From Candidatus Dactylopiibacterium carminicum (GTDB lineage: Bacteria > Pseudomonadota > Gammaproteobacteria > Burkholderiales > Rhodocyclaceae): a stretch of 64,000 nucleotides of DNA. Each line of letters starts with the position of its first letter. Position 1 is the first letter of the stretch. Below, piece by piece: positions 7,944-16,259 of the stretch. The stretch is taken from positions 1 to 64,000 of the forward strand of contig NZ_MDUX01000008.1 in assembly GCF_014736495.1 (NCBI RefSeq), read 5' to 3'. The position numbers were made by a program, and so were the translations under genes. Below the pieces are notes generated by a model. It did not search any database. It was not told the DNA's origin and saw only the letters and a program-made list of their open reading frames with translations.

Positions 7944-8140
7944 ATGCAAACCATCCGTTGTGGCGCTTGCCACCGCAAACTCGCAGAGGCCGACTACACG
8001 GCCCTGAACATCAAGTGCCCCCGCTGATGCGTCAGGCCTTCGCCGGACTGCATATGGATCGCGTAGAAATCAACTACCAGGTCGGTGGCGCTGGCCGGTC
8101 AAAGGGCTGCGCTGGGGAACTGATCATTCGCAACTGGTAG
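7944..8140 (+). pseudogene. com: Com-like zinc-finger translational regulator, frameshifted
   Basis: The ATG at 7944 encodes MQTIRCGACHRKLAEAD ... IKCPR and then TGA at 8025-8027. The Com family of Mu-like phages has the pattern CxxC ... CPRC in a protein of about 62 residues. Restoring one base after 8026 would give CPRC followed by MRQAFAGLHMDRVEIN and an ending at 8140, about 65 residues in total, the family length. A single-base deletion is therefore the simplest explanation. Com normally unmasks the mom mRNA start site; no mom gene follows here. Confidence 0.6.
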
Positions 8141-8213
8141 GCGGTATCGACTCGACTCGCTGGCCGCGTGGAGCGTTACTGGAGCCATCACAACACCAGC
8201 AGGAACCCAAAAG

Positions 8214-8393
8214 ATGGCACCGCAACTAGACACCCTGGCCCAAGCCGAAATCGCCCACATCGCACGCACTCAGTTGCAAATCGAGGCCCTGGCTTCGGAC
8301 AGCCTCGACTTCCACGACCTGAGCGCGACCAGCATCAAGGCCGCCCTGGAAGCAGCCTACATCTTTGGGATGGTGGATCACATGAAGCGTTGA
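8214..8393 (+). CDS. Small DUF6900-like protein
   Basis: A 59-residue protein with the motif SLDFHDLSATSIKAALEAAY, which matches small phage and plasmid proteins of the DUF6900 type (IAR...L.IETL...SDSLDFHD..V..LKAAL..AY). It starts at ATG 8214, after AAAAGA, and ends 20 bp before a strong terminator, so it is the last cistron of the rightward phage transcript. Function unknown. Confidence 0.65.
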   Translation: MAPQLDTLAQAEIAHIARTQLQIEALASDSLDFHDLSATSIKAALEAAYIFGMVDHMKR

Positions 8394-8413
8394 TCATCGG
8401 GAGATCCAAAGCA

Positions 8414-8442
8414 AAGGGCCGGGTAACCCCCGGCCCTTTTTT
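8414..8442 (+). terminator. Rho-independent terminator at the end of the prophage late transcript
   Basis: AAGGGCCGGG, a short TAAC loop and CCCGGCCCTT form a GC-rich stem of about 9 bp followed by TTTTTT. It ends the rightward phage transcript just after the DUF6900-like gene. Confidence 0.85.
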
Positions 8443-8466
8443 GTCTTAAATGCCCCATCTGGAAAT

Positions 8467-8528
8467 CATCCAGTTCCACGGATAATTCGCATCCGGTTTT
8501 CAAAGCAGTTTCATCCGGAATTCAAAGC
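8467..8528. repeat. Imperfect 22-bp-spaced repeats at the prophage right end
   Basis: CATCCGGTTTTCAAAGC (8490-8506) and CATCCGGAATTCAAAGC (8512-8528) differ at two positions and start 22 bp apart. A weaker copy beginning CATCCAGTTCCA starts at 8467, 23 bp before the first. Repeats on the same face of the helix, just inside the element boundary, fit the transposase-binding sites at ends of Mu-like phages. Confidence 0.6.
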
Positions 8529-8537
8529 CGCTTTACT

Positions 8538-8831
8538 CCAGGGGCCCAGCAGGTCGTCCGAGAAATCGATGAAGGATTTGTACGAGAGATTGGAGAGCAG
8601 CAGCTCACCCATCGCCCGCATCACGAAGAACAGCATCACGCCGATGATCGTATAGACGAACACGATGGAGGGGCCGGCGAGGCTGATGGTCTTGCCCGAG
8701 CCCATGAAGAGCCCCGTGCCGATGGCTCCGCCGATGGCGATGAGCTGGATGTGGCGGTTGGTGAGATTGCGGCGCAGGTCTTCCTGGCCGTGCGTTGCCG
8801 CAGGGGCGGTGTCGGATGCTGTGCGTGTCAT
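8538..8831 (-). pseudogene. APC-family amino acid permease, interrupted by the prophage
   Basis: From ATG 8831 the frame gives 98 residues of a CycA/AroP-type permease: a charged N-terminus, RHIQLIAIGGAIGTGLFMGS (TM1 with the substrate-site glycines), a second helix VFVYTIIGVMLFFVMR and AMGELLLSNLSYKSF...DLLGPW. Full permeases have about 450-500 residues and 12 helices. After the Trp codon at 8538-8540 the sequence switches to prophage DNA and stops at 8511 after eight foreign residues. The missing 3' part should lie beyond the other end of the prophage, left of this window. Confidence 0.82.
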
Positions 8832-9030
8832 GAAAGAGAGCGGGGGCTGCCCGTCGCACAGACTGCTCGCCGGGCCGGCCCGAACGGGCTGGTCAAGGGA
8901 AAAGGGAGCGGAGCATAAACCATCTGTTGCGATATGGCGGTCATCCGTCGATACGAATGGGCCATGTTGTACAGATGTTTTCCCTGATTGCGCCCATCGC
9001 TGAAGTCGGCCGGCGAGCAATGGCGGGGAT

Positions 9031-9059
9031 GAGAAGACCGATCCTTGGTCGGTCTTCTC
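9031..9059. terminator. Hairpin between the permease fragment and ssuA
   Basis: GAGAAGACCGA and TCGGTCTTCTC form a perfect 11-bp stem around a short loop (CCTTGG). There is no strong T-run on either side, so termination efficiency is uncertain; it lies downstream of the minus-strand sulfonate-binding gene. Confidence 0.5.
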
Positions 9060-9097
9060 CCGGGATCAGTCTCCTGTTTCAGGAGAAGGGCGCTTGA

Positions 9098-10072
9098 CTA
9101 TCGGCCCCTTGGCGCGTGCCAGACGATTTCGCTGACGTCGATCTTTTTCGGGATGATCGCCAGGGAAAGAAAGGCATCCGCCAGTTGCTGCTGCTGCAGG
9201 ACGTGCGTGGGCGTGACCGGGCCGACCGTGAAGCCTGCGCGATCGAAGGCCGTGCGCCAGCTGCCGACGTCTATCCCGGTGGCTTCCGCCGCGATCGATG
9301 CCAGCCCGGCGCGATCCCGGCCGGCTTTCTCGGTCAGCCTGGACAACTCGTCGACGATGGCTGCGAGCACCTGCGGATATCTGTCCGCGAACGTCCTGTG
9401 TGCCAGGTAATACGAAGCGCTCGCCAGGCGTTTGTCGGAAGTATCGGCAATCACGCGGGCGCCGTAATGCTCCTGGGCAATCGCGTAATACGGATCCCAT
9501 ACCACCCAGGCATCGATGTTGCCGCCGTTGAAGGCTGCCGTCGCGTCGGCCGGAGAGAGGTAGACCGGCTCGATATCCTTGAACGTCAGCCCGGCCAGGG
9601 CGAGTGCCTTGAGCGCTACGTTCTGGGCGCTGGAACCTTTGCCGAAGGCAAGCTTCTTGCCTTTCAGATCCGCCAGCGTCCGGATCGGCGAATGCTTCGG
9701 CACCAGCACGGCATGCTCGGCCGAGGGCGTCGCGGCCACGTAGACCAGATCCGAGCCGCCGGCCTGTGCGAACACCGGGGGGGTATCTCCCACCGAGCCG
9801 AGGTCGATGGCGCCGGCCCCCATGGCTTCCAGCATCGGCGGACCGAACTGGAACTCCGCCCATCTGACGTTGATGCCCAGTGGCTTGAGACGGTTTTCGA
9901 TCACCTGCTGTCTGCGCGCCAGCACCAGGATGGCGGAGCCCTTCTGGAAGCCGATCCGCACTTCCTTCGGTTGGGCCTGGGCCGATGACGGGGCGCTGAA
10001 GGAGAGTGCGGCCAGCGTCGACAAAAGCAGCAATGCGGCACCGAGGTGCCGCCCGATCCGTGTGATATCCAA
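9098..10072 (-). CDS. ssuA: Aliphatic sulfonate ABC transporter substrate-binding protein (SsuA-like)
   Basis: A 324-residue periplasmic binding protein with a Sec signal (LGAALLLLSTLAALSFSAPSS, cleavage near AQA). SsuA/TauA features are VRIGFQKGSAILVLARR, GAIDLGSVGDTPPVFAQAGG, LKGKKLAFGKGSSAQN and NIDAWVVWDPY. The start is TTG at 10072, chosen because a perfect AGGAGG lies 6 nt upstream and no ATG is well placed. It would capture sulfonates for sulfur supply. No ssuB, ssuC or ssuD gene is adjacent, so it is an orphan here and must rely on a permease and ATPase encoded elsewhere. Confidence 0.85.
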   Translation of the reverse strand: MDITRIGRHLGAALLLLSTLAALSFSAPSSAQAQPKEVRIGFQKGSAILVLARRQQVIENRLKPLGINVRWAEFQFGPPMLEAMGAGAIDLGSVGDTPPVFAQAGGSDLVYVAATPSAEHAVLVPKHSPIRTLADLKGKKLAFGKGSSAQNVALKALALAGLTFKDIEPVYLSPADATAAFNGGNIDAWVVWDPYYAIAQEHYGARVIADTSDKRLASASYYLAHRTFADRYPQVLAAIVDELSRLTEKAGRDRAGLASIAAEATGIDVGSWRTAFDRAGFTVGPVTPTHVLQQQQLADAFLSLAIIPKKIDVSEIVWHAPRGR

Positions 10073-10388
10073 TTCGATCCTCCTGCCTGCAATGCGTGAA
10101 TGGAACCGGCAGGCTAGGAAGTGGCTCGGCGGACGTCCAATCAGATCTTCATTGTTGGATATGCATACGGGGTTGATATCGACTGAAGGGTCGGGGCATA
10201 TGCCTGTGCTGCCATGGCCGGTCACCCATCCGGCCAACGGGCATCACGGATGGATGCGCGGGCAACTTGCAGGCCGCTCACCCCGCAGATGGCGGGATGA
10301 ACGGCCTGGTGCGCGCTTTGTACGGCTTGGCCTTCAAACGTATGACAGCGCTGGGCCGTCCTGCGCTACGCCTGGACGCAATACCGTA
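10073..10388. other. Intergenic region upstream of ssuA
   Basis: 316 bp without a supportable gene. It holds the AGGAGG site of ssuA and a GGCCGG/CCGGCC inverted repeat near 10215-10234. No promoter or operator can be assigned with confidence. Confidence 0.4.
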
Positions 10389-11381
10389 TCAATACGCCAG
10401 CACCTGCTGCCAGGTCGTCACCGTCCATTTGGTCTTGAACAGCTCGTTGATGCTGGGTTCGGTAGCCTTGCGGATGGCGGCCGCATCGGGAGTGACCACG
10501 CTCATGCCACCGGCCTTGAGTGCATCGATCACGGATGTTTCGCGTTCCTGAATGGTGCGCGATCCCCATTGCGCGGCTTTCTCCAGCGCCTGAGCGACCT
10601 TCTTCTGGTCAGCTTTGGAGAGTTCCTTGTTGTAGAAGCAGCCGTTGGCCAGTTGCATGCCGAACCCGACGAGGTGATTGGTCAGCACCAGCTGGCTTTG
10701 CACTTCGTTGAGCTTCATGGACTGGATCTGGGTGAGATCGCCCTCGGAGGCTTCTGCGGCGCCACTCTTGAGCGCGTTGTAGATCTCCGGCAGGGCAACC
10801 TGCACTGGCGCGACGCCCAGCGATTGCCATACGGCGATCCAGTCGGGCACGGGCGGCAGACGCAGTTTCACGCCCGTGAAGTCGGCCGGCGTGTGGATCG
10901 GCTTGTTGGCCGTGAACTGGCGATAACCGCGATACACCGGATCGAAGCTGACCATGTTGCCGTTCTTCTCCAGCAGGGTGCCCAGCTGCTTGCCGATCTT
11001 GCTGTGCCACACGCTCTGCAGATGCTTGAAATCACGGATCACGTAGGGGCCGTTGAAGAAGAAATATTCCGGTGCGTAATCCTGGATCGGCTGGCCGCCG
11101 GTGAGCAGGATCTCGCCCACGAGCTCCTCGCGTGTGCAGGCCTTGAATGCCGGGTCGATGCTCTGTTCGTTGAGCACTCCGGTCTGGATGGCGACGGTGA
11201 TGTGCCGCGCCTGTTTCTCAAGTTCTTCCTTGAATTTGGCTGCGGTATCGGCCAGCAGGTGGCCGCTGGCGAAGGGGGTGACGACACGCACGGTGATCGG
11301 CGCGGGGTCGGCGGCCAGGGCGGGGCCGGCGAGAAAAACGGTGGACAGGGCCAGGGCGAGACGCTTGATGGCGGATTTCAT
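10389..11381 (-). CDS. TRAP transporter solute-binding protein (DctP family)
   Basis: A 330-residue protein with a Sec signal peptide (MKSAIKRLALALSTVFLAGPALA). DctP-fold landmarks are the early ITVRVVTPFASGHLLADTAA, a central GVKLRLPPVPDWIAVWQSLG (usual R.P....  ligand-binding Arg region) and ALPEIYNALKSGAAEASEGD (usual EVYLALQTGVVDGQE). It would deliver an organic acid or similar solute to a TRAP permease. No DctQ or DctM gene lies nearby, so partner and substrate are unknown. Confidence 0.85.
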   Translation of the reverse strand: MKSAIKRLALALSTVFLAGPALAADPAPITVRVVTPFASGHLLADTAAKFKEELEKQARHITVAIQTGVLNEQSIDPAFKACTREELVGEILLTGGQPIQDYAPEYFFFNGPYVIRDFKHLQSVWHSKIGKQLGTLLEKNGNMVSFDPVYRGYRQFTANKPIHTPADFTGVKLRLPPVPDWIAVWQSLGVAPVQVALPEIYNALKSGAAEASEGDLTQIQSMKLNEVQSQLVLTNHLVGFGMQLANGCFYNKELSKADQKKVAQALEKAAQWGSRTIQERETSVIDALKAGGMSVVTPDAAAIRKATEPSINELFKTKWTVTTWQQVLAY

Positions 11382-11504
11382 GGGCAGGCTTCCTCCGGAT
11401 CGGTCAGCTGGGATATGCCGGTGGAAATACCGGCGGCATCGATGCTAGCCGATCAACGGGTAGGTTTACAGTGCCCTTTCTGACATTTTTTTGCATTTCA
11501 TCGT

Positions 11505-11535
11505 GCCTGCCGGCCGGGTACTCCGGCCGGCAGGC
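11505..11535. terminator. Perfect 13-bp hairpin between two dctP genes
   Basis: GCCTGCCGGCCGG and its exact complement flank a 5-nt loop. It lies 5 bp downstream of the second dctP gene on the minus strand. It lacks a T-run, so it may act as a weak terminator or a 3'-end-stabilising stem. Confidence 0.5.
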
Positions 11536-11540
11536 ATCTT

Positions 11541-12464
11541 TCAATGCAACTCCTGGATCGTACGCAGCAGAGCCTTCTGTTCGGTGGTGGTGACGAACTG
11601 GTCATATACCCGCTTCATGGCGTTCTGGAAGGACTGCTTGTCCACATCCTGCACGAAGCGGGCACCTGCCTCGGTGACGATCTTGCGCGCCTGGCTTTCG
11701 CGTTCCTGCCAGAAGCGGCGCATGCTGGCCACCGATTCGCGTGCGCTCTCGGCGATGAGCGCCTGATCCTCGGGAGCCAGCCCATCCCAGCGGGCCTTGG
11801 AGAACACCAGGATGTCCGGCGCCATCGAGTGTTCTGTGCAAGAGAAGTACTGGAACAGCTCGTTGTGCTACTGGAACAGCTCGTTGTGCTTGAAGCCCTG
11901 GTAGGAGGGCAGGTTGTTCTCGGCCGCATCCACCAGGCCCATGCGTGCGCCGGTGACGATCTCGTCGATCGACATCGGTGTGGGCTGGGCGCCCATGGCC
12001 TTGGCGATCGCGATCCAGAGGTCGGACTGCGGCACGCGCAGCTTCATGCCGCGCACGTCGGCCAGCGAGCGCACCGGCCGGGTGGCGTAGATCGAGCGCG
12101 CGCCGCTGTCGTAGAAGGCCAGGCCCACGTATCCACCGGGCGCACAGGAGGCGAGGATGTCCTGCCCGGGCTTGCCGTCCATGGCGCGCTGCATGTGCTC
12201 GATGGAGCGGAACAGGAAAGGCATGCCCGGCACCACGGTGGCGGGGCAATCCTGATTGAGCTGGGAGACCATCACCCGTGTCATGTCCAGCCCGCCGCGC
12301 TTGAGCTGGGCCAGCGCTTCCTTCTCGGCGCCGAACGCGCCGCCCGACATCACCTTCAGCACGATGCGGCCGTTGCTGCGTTCGCGCAGCCGCTCGGCCA
12401 TGCTGCGCAAGGCGCGTACAGCGGGGTGATCGTCGTTGTGGATGTCGGCCACACGCAATTCCAG
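11541..12464 (-). pseudogene. Second TRAP solute-binding protein (DctP family), broken
   Basis: Read through one stop, the frame gives a DctP protein: LRVADIHNDDHPAVRALRSM, FGAEKEALAQLKRGGLDMTR, ATVVPGMPFLFRSIEHMQRA, GMKLRVPQSDLWIAIAKAMG, VDAAENNLPSYQGFKH. An exact 21-bp tandem duplication at 11848-11889 repeats HNELFQ and creates TAG at 11868-11870. The signal peptide is also missing: the frame opens directly after the chemotaxis-receptor stop, and the first start is a TTG at 12458. Both lesions make the product non-functional. It is not a copy of the neighbouring dctP gene; the sequences differ throughout. Confidence 0.8.
11848..11889. repeat. 21-bp exact tandem duplication inside dctP
   Basis: Positions 11848-11868 and 11869-11889 are identical. 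The duplication keeps the reading frame, but its junction turns a Tyr codon into TAG. Confidence 0.95.
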
Positions 12465-12467
12465 GCG

Positions 12468-13715
12468 CTAGGCCTCGTTGTCGATGCGATAGCGCGCCAG
12501 GGCACTGGCGATTTCGCGCCCGGCTTCCGAGATGCGGCTCACTGCGGCGGCCGAGGCAGAGGCGGCGCTCGAATTCTGCTCGCTCATCTGCGCGATCTGC
12601 TCGATGTTCTGCGCGATTTCGGTGGAGGCGGTCTGCTGTTCGCGGATCGCGCTGGAGATTTCCTCGACCACGCCGGCGGCGGCAGCCGACCCATCCTGGA
12701 TGCGCTGGATGGATTCGCCGGCCTGCTGCGCATTCTCCACGCCCTGGCCTACCGACTGCTCGGTGGCTGCCATGCTGTCGACGGCCAGGCGTGCGCTGTC
12801 CTGCATGCGGCCAACGAGGCTGGTGATGTCCTGCGTGGATTTCGCGGTGCGCTCGGCTAGCTTGCGCACCTCGTCCGCCACCACGGCGAAGCCGCGTCCC
12901 TGTTCACCGGCGCGTGCGGCCTCGATGGCTGCGTTCAGGGCCAGCAGGTTGGTCTGGTCTGCGATTTCGCGGATGATCCCGGCCATCGAAGCGATGTCGT
13001 CACAGTCCGCGCGTAGTGTCTTGATGCGCGAGGCTGCTTCGTGCACCGATTCCGAGATCGTGCGGATGCTGCTCACCGTGCCCAGAATGCTGCCGGCACT
13101 GCGCTCCGCGATGTCGCGCGAATCCTGGGTGTGCTGCGAGGCATCGGTAGCCTGCCGCGCCACCACCGAGATGCTCACCGTCATTTCTTCCACGGCGGCG
13201 GCCATGTTGGTGGAGGCATCGCTCTGGATTTGCGAGTTGCGCGCGATCTTGCGCGAAGAGACGTCGACCTCTTCGGTCACATCGAGCATGTGCGTGGTTG
13301 CCTGGCGGATTTCCTGGAAGCTCTGGCGCAATCGTTCGAGCAGGCGGTTGTAGGCCGACAGGGTCTGCCCCAGCTCATCGTGGCTGTCGACCTGGATCGT
13401 GGCCGTGAAGTCCAGCTGTTCGGCAGCCTGCGCGATGGTCTGTTGCATGCCGCGCAACGGCAGCACGATGGCTTTCCAGGCCAGATAGCCCAGCAGCGTG
13501 AGCAGCACAAAAGCCAGGCCAAGTGCGACCCAGGCCACCGTGCGTGCGCCGCCGAGTACCGCCGTGATCGCCGCGGCATCCGCCGGCGCACTGGCGGATA
13601 ACCTGCCGGCAAGACTGTCGAAGCCGGCGAGTCCGTACAGGGAAGCGCCGAACATGGCGGCGCAGATGACGAGGGAAGAAAGGATCAACAGGACGATCTT
13701 CTGGGTAACGCTCAT
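12468..13715 (-). CDS. Methyl-accepting chemotaxis protein
   Basis: A 415-residue inner-membrane receptor. TM1 is at about residues 6-27 ([20 protein letters not shown]) and TM2 at about 60-80 ([20 protein letters not shown]), so the periplasmic loop is only about 30 residues. A HAMP domain follows ([14 protein letters not shown]), then the long signalling coiled coil whose tip is intact: [40 protein letters not shown]. The tiny periplasmic part argues against a classical ligand-binding role; it may sense membrane or cytoplasmic cues. The start at 13715 has GGAG upstream. It is divergent from ccmA. Confidence 0.92.
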   Translation of the reverse strand: MSVTQKIVLLILSSLVICAAMFGASLYGLAGFDSLAGRLSASAPADAAAITAVLGGARTVAWVALGLAFVLLTLLGYLAWKAIVLPLRGMQQTIAQAAEQLDFTATIQVDSHDELGQTLSAYNRLLERLRQSFQEIRQATTHMLDVTEEVDVSSRKIARNSQIQSDASTNMAAAVEEMTVSISVVARQATDASQHTQDSRDIAERSAGSILGTVSSIRTISESVHEAASRIKTLRADCDDIASMAGIIREIADQTNLLALNAAIEAARAGEQGRGFAVVADEVRKLAERTAKSTQDITSLVGRMQDSARLAVDSMAATEQSVGQGVENAQQAGESIQRIQDGSAAAAGVVEEISSAIREQQTASTEIAQNIEQIAQMSEQNSSAASASAAAVSRISEAGREIASALARYRIDNEA

Positions 13716-13846
13716 GGTGTTGCTCCATCGGGTGCGGATTGGAATGCCTGAATTTCCGTTCACCAGCATCATCGTCGTCCTGGTGCTCGATTTGATCCGT
13801 GGGTTCTCCCGCATTGCGCTGGCCCGGATAACGCGCCTGTGATTGA

Positions 13847-14482
13847 ATGCGCGCCATGCTCGAACTCCGACAACTCGCCTGTCAGCGTGACGAACGCCTG
13901 CTGTTTCGCCGTCTGGCGCTGAATCTCACGTCCGGCGGGCTGCTGCGCGTGGAGGGCGACAACGGGTGCGGCAAGAGCAGCCTGCTGCGCCAGCTCGCAG
14001 GCCTGCTGGAGCCTGCAGCCGGTGAAATTTTGTGGCGCGGCAGCGATCTGCGGCGGCAGCGCGAAGCCTTCCCGGCAGAGCTCTGTTATCTGGGCCATGC
14101 GAGTGCCACGCATGACCGCCTGGATGCCGTCGAGAACCTGCGCTTTGCCTGCGCCGCGGCAGGCCTGGATGCCCCGGCGGAAGCGTGCCGCGCAGCCCTG
14201 GCCGAAACAGGGCTGCAGCGTCAGCTCGGCTTGCCCTGCCGCGTACTGTCGCAAGGGCAGCGCCGCCGTGTGGCGCTGGCGCGGCTGGCCTTTGCGGTCG
14301 ACCGGCCGCTGTGGCTGCTCGACGAACCTTTCGCATCGCTGGACGTGAATGCCGTCGCTGCGCTGGCCGCGCGCATCGATGCGCATTGCGCGCATGGCGG
14401 GCTGGTGGTGTTCAGCTCCCACCAGGAGGTGCCGTTGCGCATGCCGGTGCAGCGCCTGCAACTGGCGGAGTACGCGCCATGA
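13847..14482 (+). CDS. ccmA: Cytochrome c maturation ABC ATPase CcmA
   Basis: A 211-residue ATPase of the CcmAB complex, which drives release of holo-CcmE from the CcmCD complex. It shows the Walker A region ([20 protein letters not shown], about residue 37), the CcmA-specific N-terminus [11 protein letters not shown], signature [14 protein letters not shown] and Walker [15 protein letters not shown] second ATG at 13856 is also possible. The stop overlaps the ccmB start (ATGA), the first of many coupled starts in this operon. Confidence 0.95.
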   Translation: MRAMLELRQLACQRDERLLFRRLALNLTSGGLLRVEGDNGCGKSSLLRQLAGLLEPAAGEILWRGSDLRRQREAFPAELCYLGHASATHDRLDAVENLRFACAAAGLDAPAEACRAALAETGLQRQLGLPCRVLSQGQRRRVALARLAFAVDRPLWLLDEPFASLDVNAVAALAARIDAHCAHGGLVVFSSHQEVPLRMPVQRLQLAEYAP

Positions 14483-15144
14483 ATCTGTTTTTCGCGGTAT
14501 TGCGGCGCGATCTGCTGCTGGCCTGGCGCACGCGCGCCGAGCTGGGGGTGGCGCTGGCCTTCTTCGTCATCGTGGCGAGCCTGTTCCCGTTCGCCATAGG
14601 TGCCGAAACGGCGCGGCTGCAGGCCGTGGGCGCCGGTGTGGTGTGGGTGGCAGCGCTGCTGGCCGGGCTGCTTGCATTGCCCCGCCTGTTTGCTGCGGAC
14701 CATGACAGCGGCGTGCTGGAGCAGTTGTTGCTCTCGCCTGAGCCGCCGGTGCTGTGGGTGACCGCCAAGATCCTGGCGCACTGGCTGGCCACCGGGCTGC
14801 CGTTGGTGCTGCTCTCTCCCTTGCTGGCGATGATGTATCAGTTGTCCGCCGAATCCGGCGGTGTGCTGATGCTGGCCTTGTTGCTGGGCACGCCGGTGTT
14901 TTCGCTGCTTGGCGCCGTGTGTGCCGCGCTCACGCTGGGGTTGCATGGCGCCGGTGCCTTGCTGGCGCTGCTGCTGTTGCCGCTGTGTGTGCCGGTGCTG
15001 GTTTTCGGCGCTGGTGCGGTCAGCGCCTGGTCTGCCGGTGTGGGGCTTGCCGCGCATCTTTCACTGCTCGGTGGCGGGCTGCTGGCCGCCATCGCGCTGG
15101 CCCCGTGGGCCTGTGCCGCAGCCCTGCGTCTGGGGGTCGATTGA
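14479..15144 (+). CDS. ccmB: Haem exporter-type membrane protein CcmB
   Basis: A 221-residue protein with six hydrophobic helices. The conserved N-terminus (FFAVLRRDLLLAWRTRAE), central DHDSGVLEQLLLSP and PVLWVTAKILAHWL match the CcmB family, the permease subunit partner of CcmA. It overlaps ccmA by 4 bp. A 183-bp gap follows before ccmC, unusual in this otherwise tightly packed operon. Confidence 0.95.
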   Translation: MNLFFAVLRRDLLLAWRTRAELGVALAFFVIVASLFPFAIGAETARLQAVGAGVVWVAALLAGLLALPRLFAADHDSGVLEQLLLSPEPPVLWVTAKILAHWLATGLPLVLLSPLLAMMYQLSAESGGVLMLALLLGTPVFSLLGAVCAALTLGLHGAGALLALLLLPLCVPVLVFGAGAVSAWSAGVGLAAHLSLLGGGLLAAIALAPWACAAALRLGVD

Positions 15145-15327
15145 AGTCCCGGCAACACCCTTCGACAAACCCGGGGCGAACGGTGTCGTGGCAGGTGACG
15201 GTCAACAGACCCGAATAAGCGGCAACGCAGGGCGATTTCTTCGTATCATCTGGCGTTTGCGACATCGCCAGACCCAAGCCTGTCCTGTCCATGGACTTGA
15301 CCGGTTTGCAGACCACAAGCCACGTCG

Positions 15328-16080
15328 ATGAACCTTTTTCGTCTTTCCTCGCCGCAGACCTTCTATCCCTTTGCCGGGCGGCTGGTGCCGGTGTTCGCCA
15401 TGCTCGCGGCCCTGTGCTGCGCCGCCGGCCTGGCGCTCGGGCTGGCGATGGCGCCCACCGATGCCATCCAGGGCGAGGTGTACCGCATCATCTTCATCCA
15501 TGTGCCGGCGGCCTGGATGAGCATGTTTATCTATCTCGTGATGGCCTTCTGGGCTGCCGTGGGCCTGGGGCTGGGCACGCGCCTGTCCTTCTACATGATG
15601 CGTGCGCTGGCACCCACCGGCGCGCTGTTCTGCTTCATCGCGCTATGGACCGGTGCGCTGTGGGGCAAGCCGACCTGGGGCACCTACTGGGCCTGGGATG
15701 CGCGCATGACGTCGCAACTGCTGCTGCAGTTCCTGTATTTCGGCTTCATGGCGCTGACCGCCGCAATCGAGGACCCGCGCCGAGGGGACAAGGCCGGTGC
15801 AATCCTGGCCCTGGTCGGCGCGGTCAATGTGCCGGTGATCTATTTTTCGGTGCAGTGGTGGAACACCCTGCATCAGGGCGCCTCCGTGAAGCCCGGGCAG
15901 TCGAGCATGGCTACCCTGATGCTCGCTGGCATGCTGGTGATGGCGTTTGCAGCCTGGTTCTACAGCCTTGCGGTGAGCTGGGCGCGGGCGCGCCGCATCA
16001 TCCTCGAACGCGAACGGCATACCGACTGGGCACACGCCGAAATCGCGCGATCCGGAAGTGGTGAAGGGGGGCGTCGATGA
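15328..16080 (+). CDS. ccmC: Haem lyase CcmC
   Basis: A 250-residue, six-helix membrane protein that loads haem onto CcmE. The haem-handling WWD-type motif is visible as WGTYWAWDARMTSQLLLQFL (about residues 113-132), with the flanking His in IFIHVPAAWMSMF and a second His in WWNTLHQGAS. Length is normal. The stop overlaps the ccmD start. The ATG at 15328 begins the typical short cytoplasmic N-terminus. Confidence 0.96.
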   Translation: MNLFRLSSPQTFYPFAGRLVPVFAMLAALCCAAGLALGLAMAPTDAIQGEVYRIIFIHVPAAWMSMFIYLVMAFWAAVGLGLGTRLSFYMMRALAPTGALFCFIALWTGALWGKPTWGTYWAWDARMTSQLLLQFLYFGFMALTAAIEDPRRGDKAGAILALVGAVNVPVIYFSVQWWNTLHQGASVKPGQSSMATLMLAGMLVMAFAAWFYSLAVSWARARRIILERERHTDWAHAEIARSGSGEGGRR

Positions 16081-16259
16081 TGCAATGGCAATCCTGGAAC
16101 GACTTCTTTGCCATGGGCGGACGTGGTTTTTACGTCTGGGGCAGCTTCGGCGTGAGTTTCGTGCTGATCGTGGCCGAATTGTGGTGGCTGCGCCTGGCAC
16201 GCCTTGCCAGCCTGCGCAGGCTGCGCCAGCTGCAGCAACTGGAGAGTGACAGCGAATGA
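16077..16259 (+). CDS. ccmD: Haem exporter protein CcmD
   Basis: A 60-residue, single-helix protein (W..FF.MGGRGFYVWGSFGVSF, then helix VLIVAELWWLRLARL) with a basic cytoplasmic tail, the normal CcmD layout. It stabilises the CcmC-CcmE complex. ATG codons at 16077 and 16080 are both possible; the first overlaps the ccmC stop. Its own stop overlaps the start of the inserted methyltransferase gene. Confidence 0.92.
   Translation: MMQWQSWNDFFAMGGRGFYVWGSFGVSFVLIVAELWWLRLARLASLRRLRQLQQLESDSE

Larger units (their letters stand above)
1..8537. mobile_element. Degraded Mu-like (BcepMu/Mu mosaic) prophage, right part
   Basis: Phage-type genes fill this stretch: terminase, holin, amidase, repressor, a BcepMu gp16-like regulator, DUF3164, baseplate and tail remnants, a tail fibre and a com-like gene. 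The right boundary is set at 8537 because an APC permease reading frame on the minus strand is intact to its Trp codon at 8538-8540 and is then replaced by unrelated sequence. Near-identical 17-bp repeats lie just inside that boundary, as expected for transposase-binding sites at a Mu-type end. Transposase A and B genes are absent here, and several gene joins look like internal deletions, so the element is probably defective. The left end lies outside the window. Confidence 0.85.
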
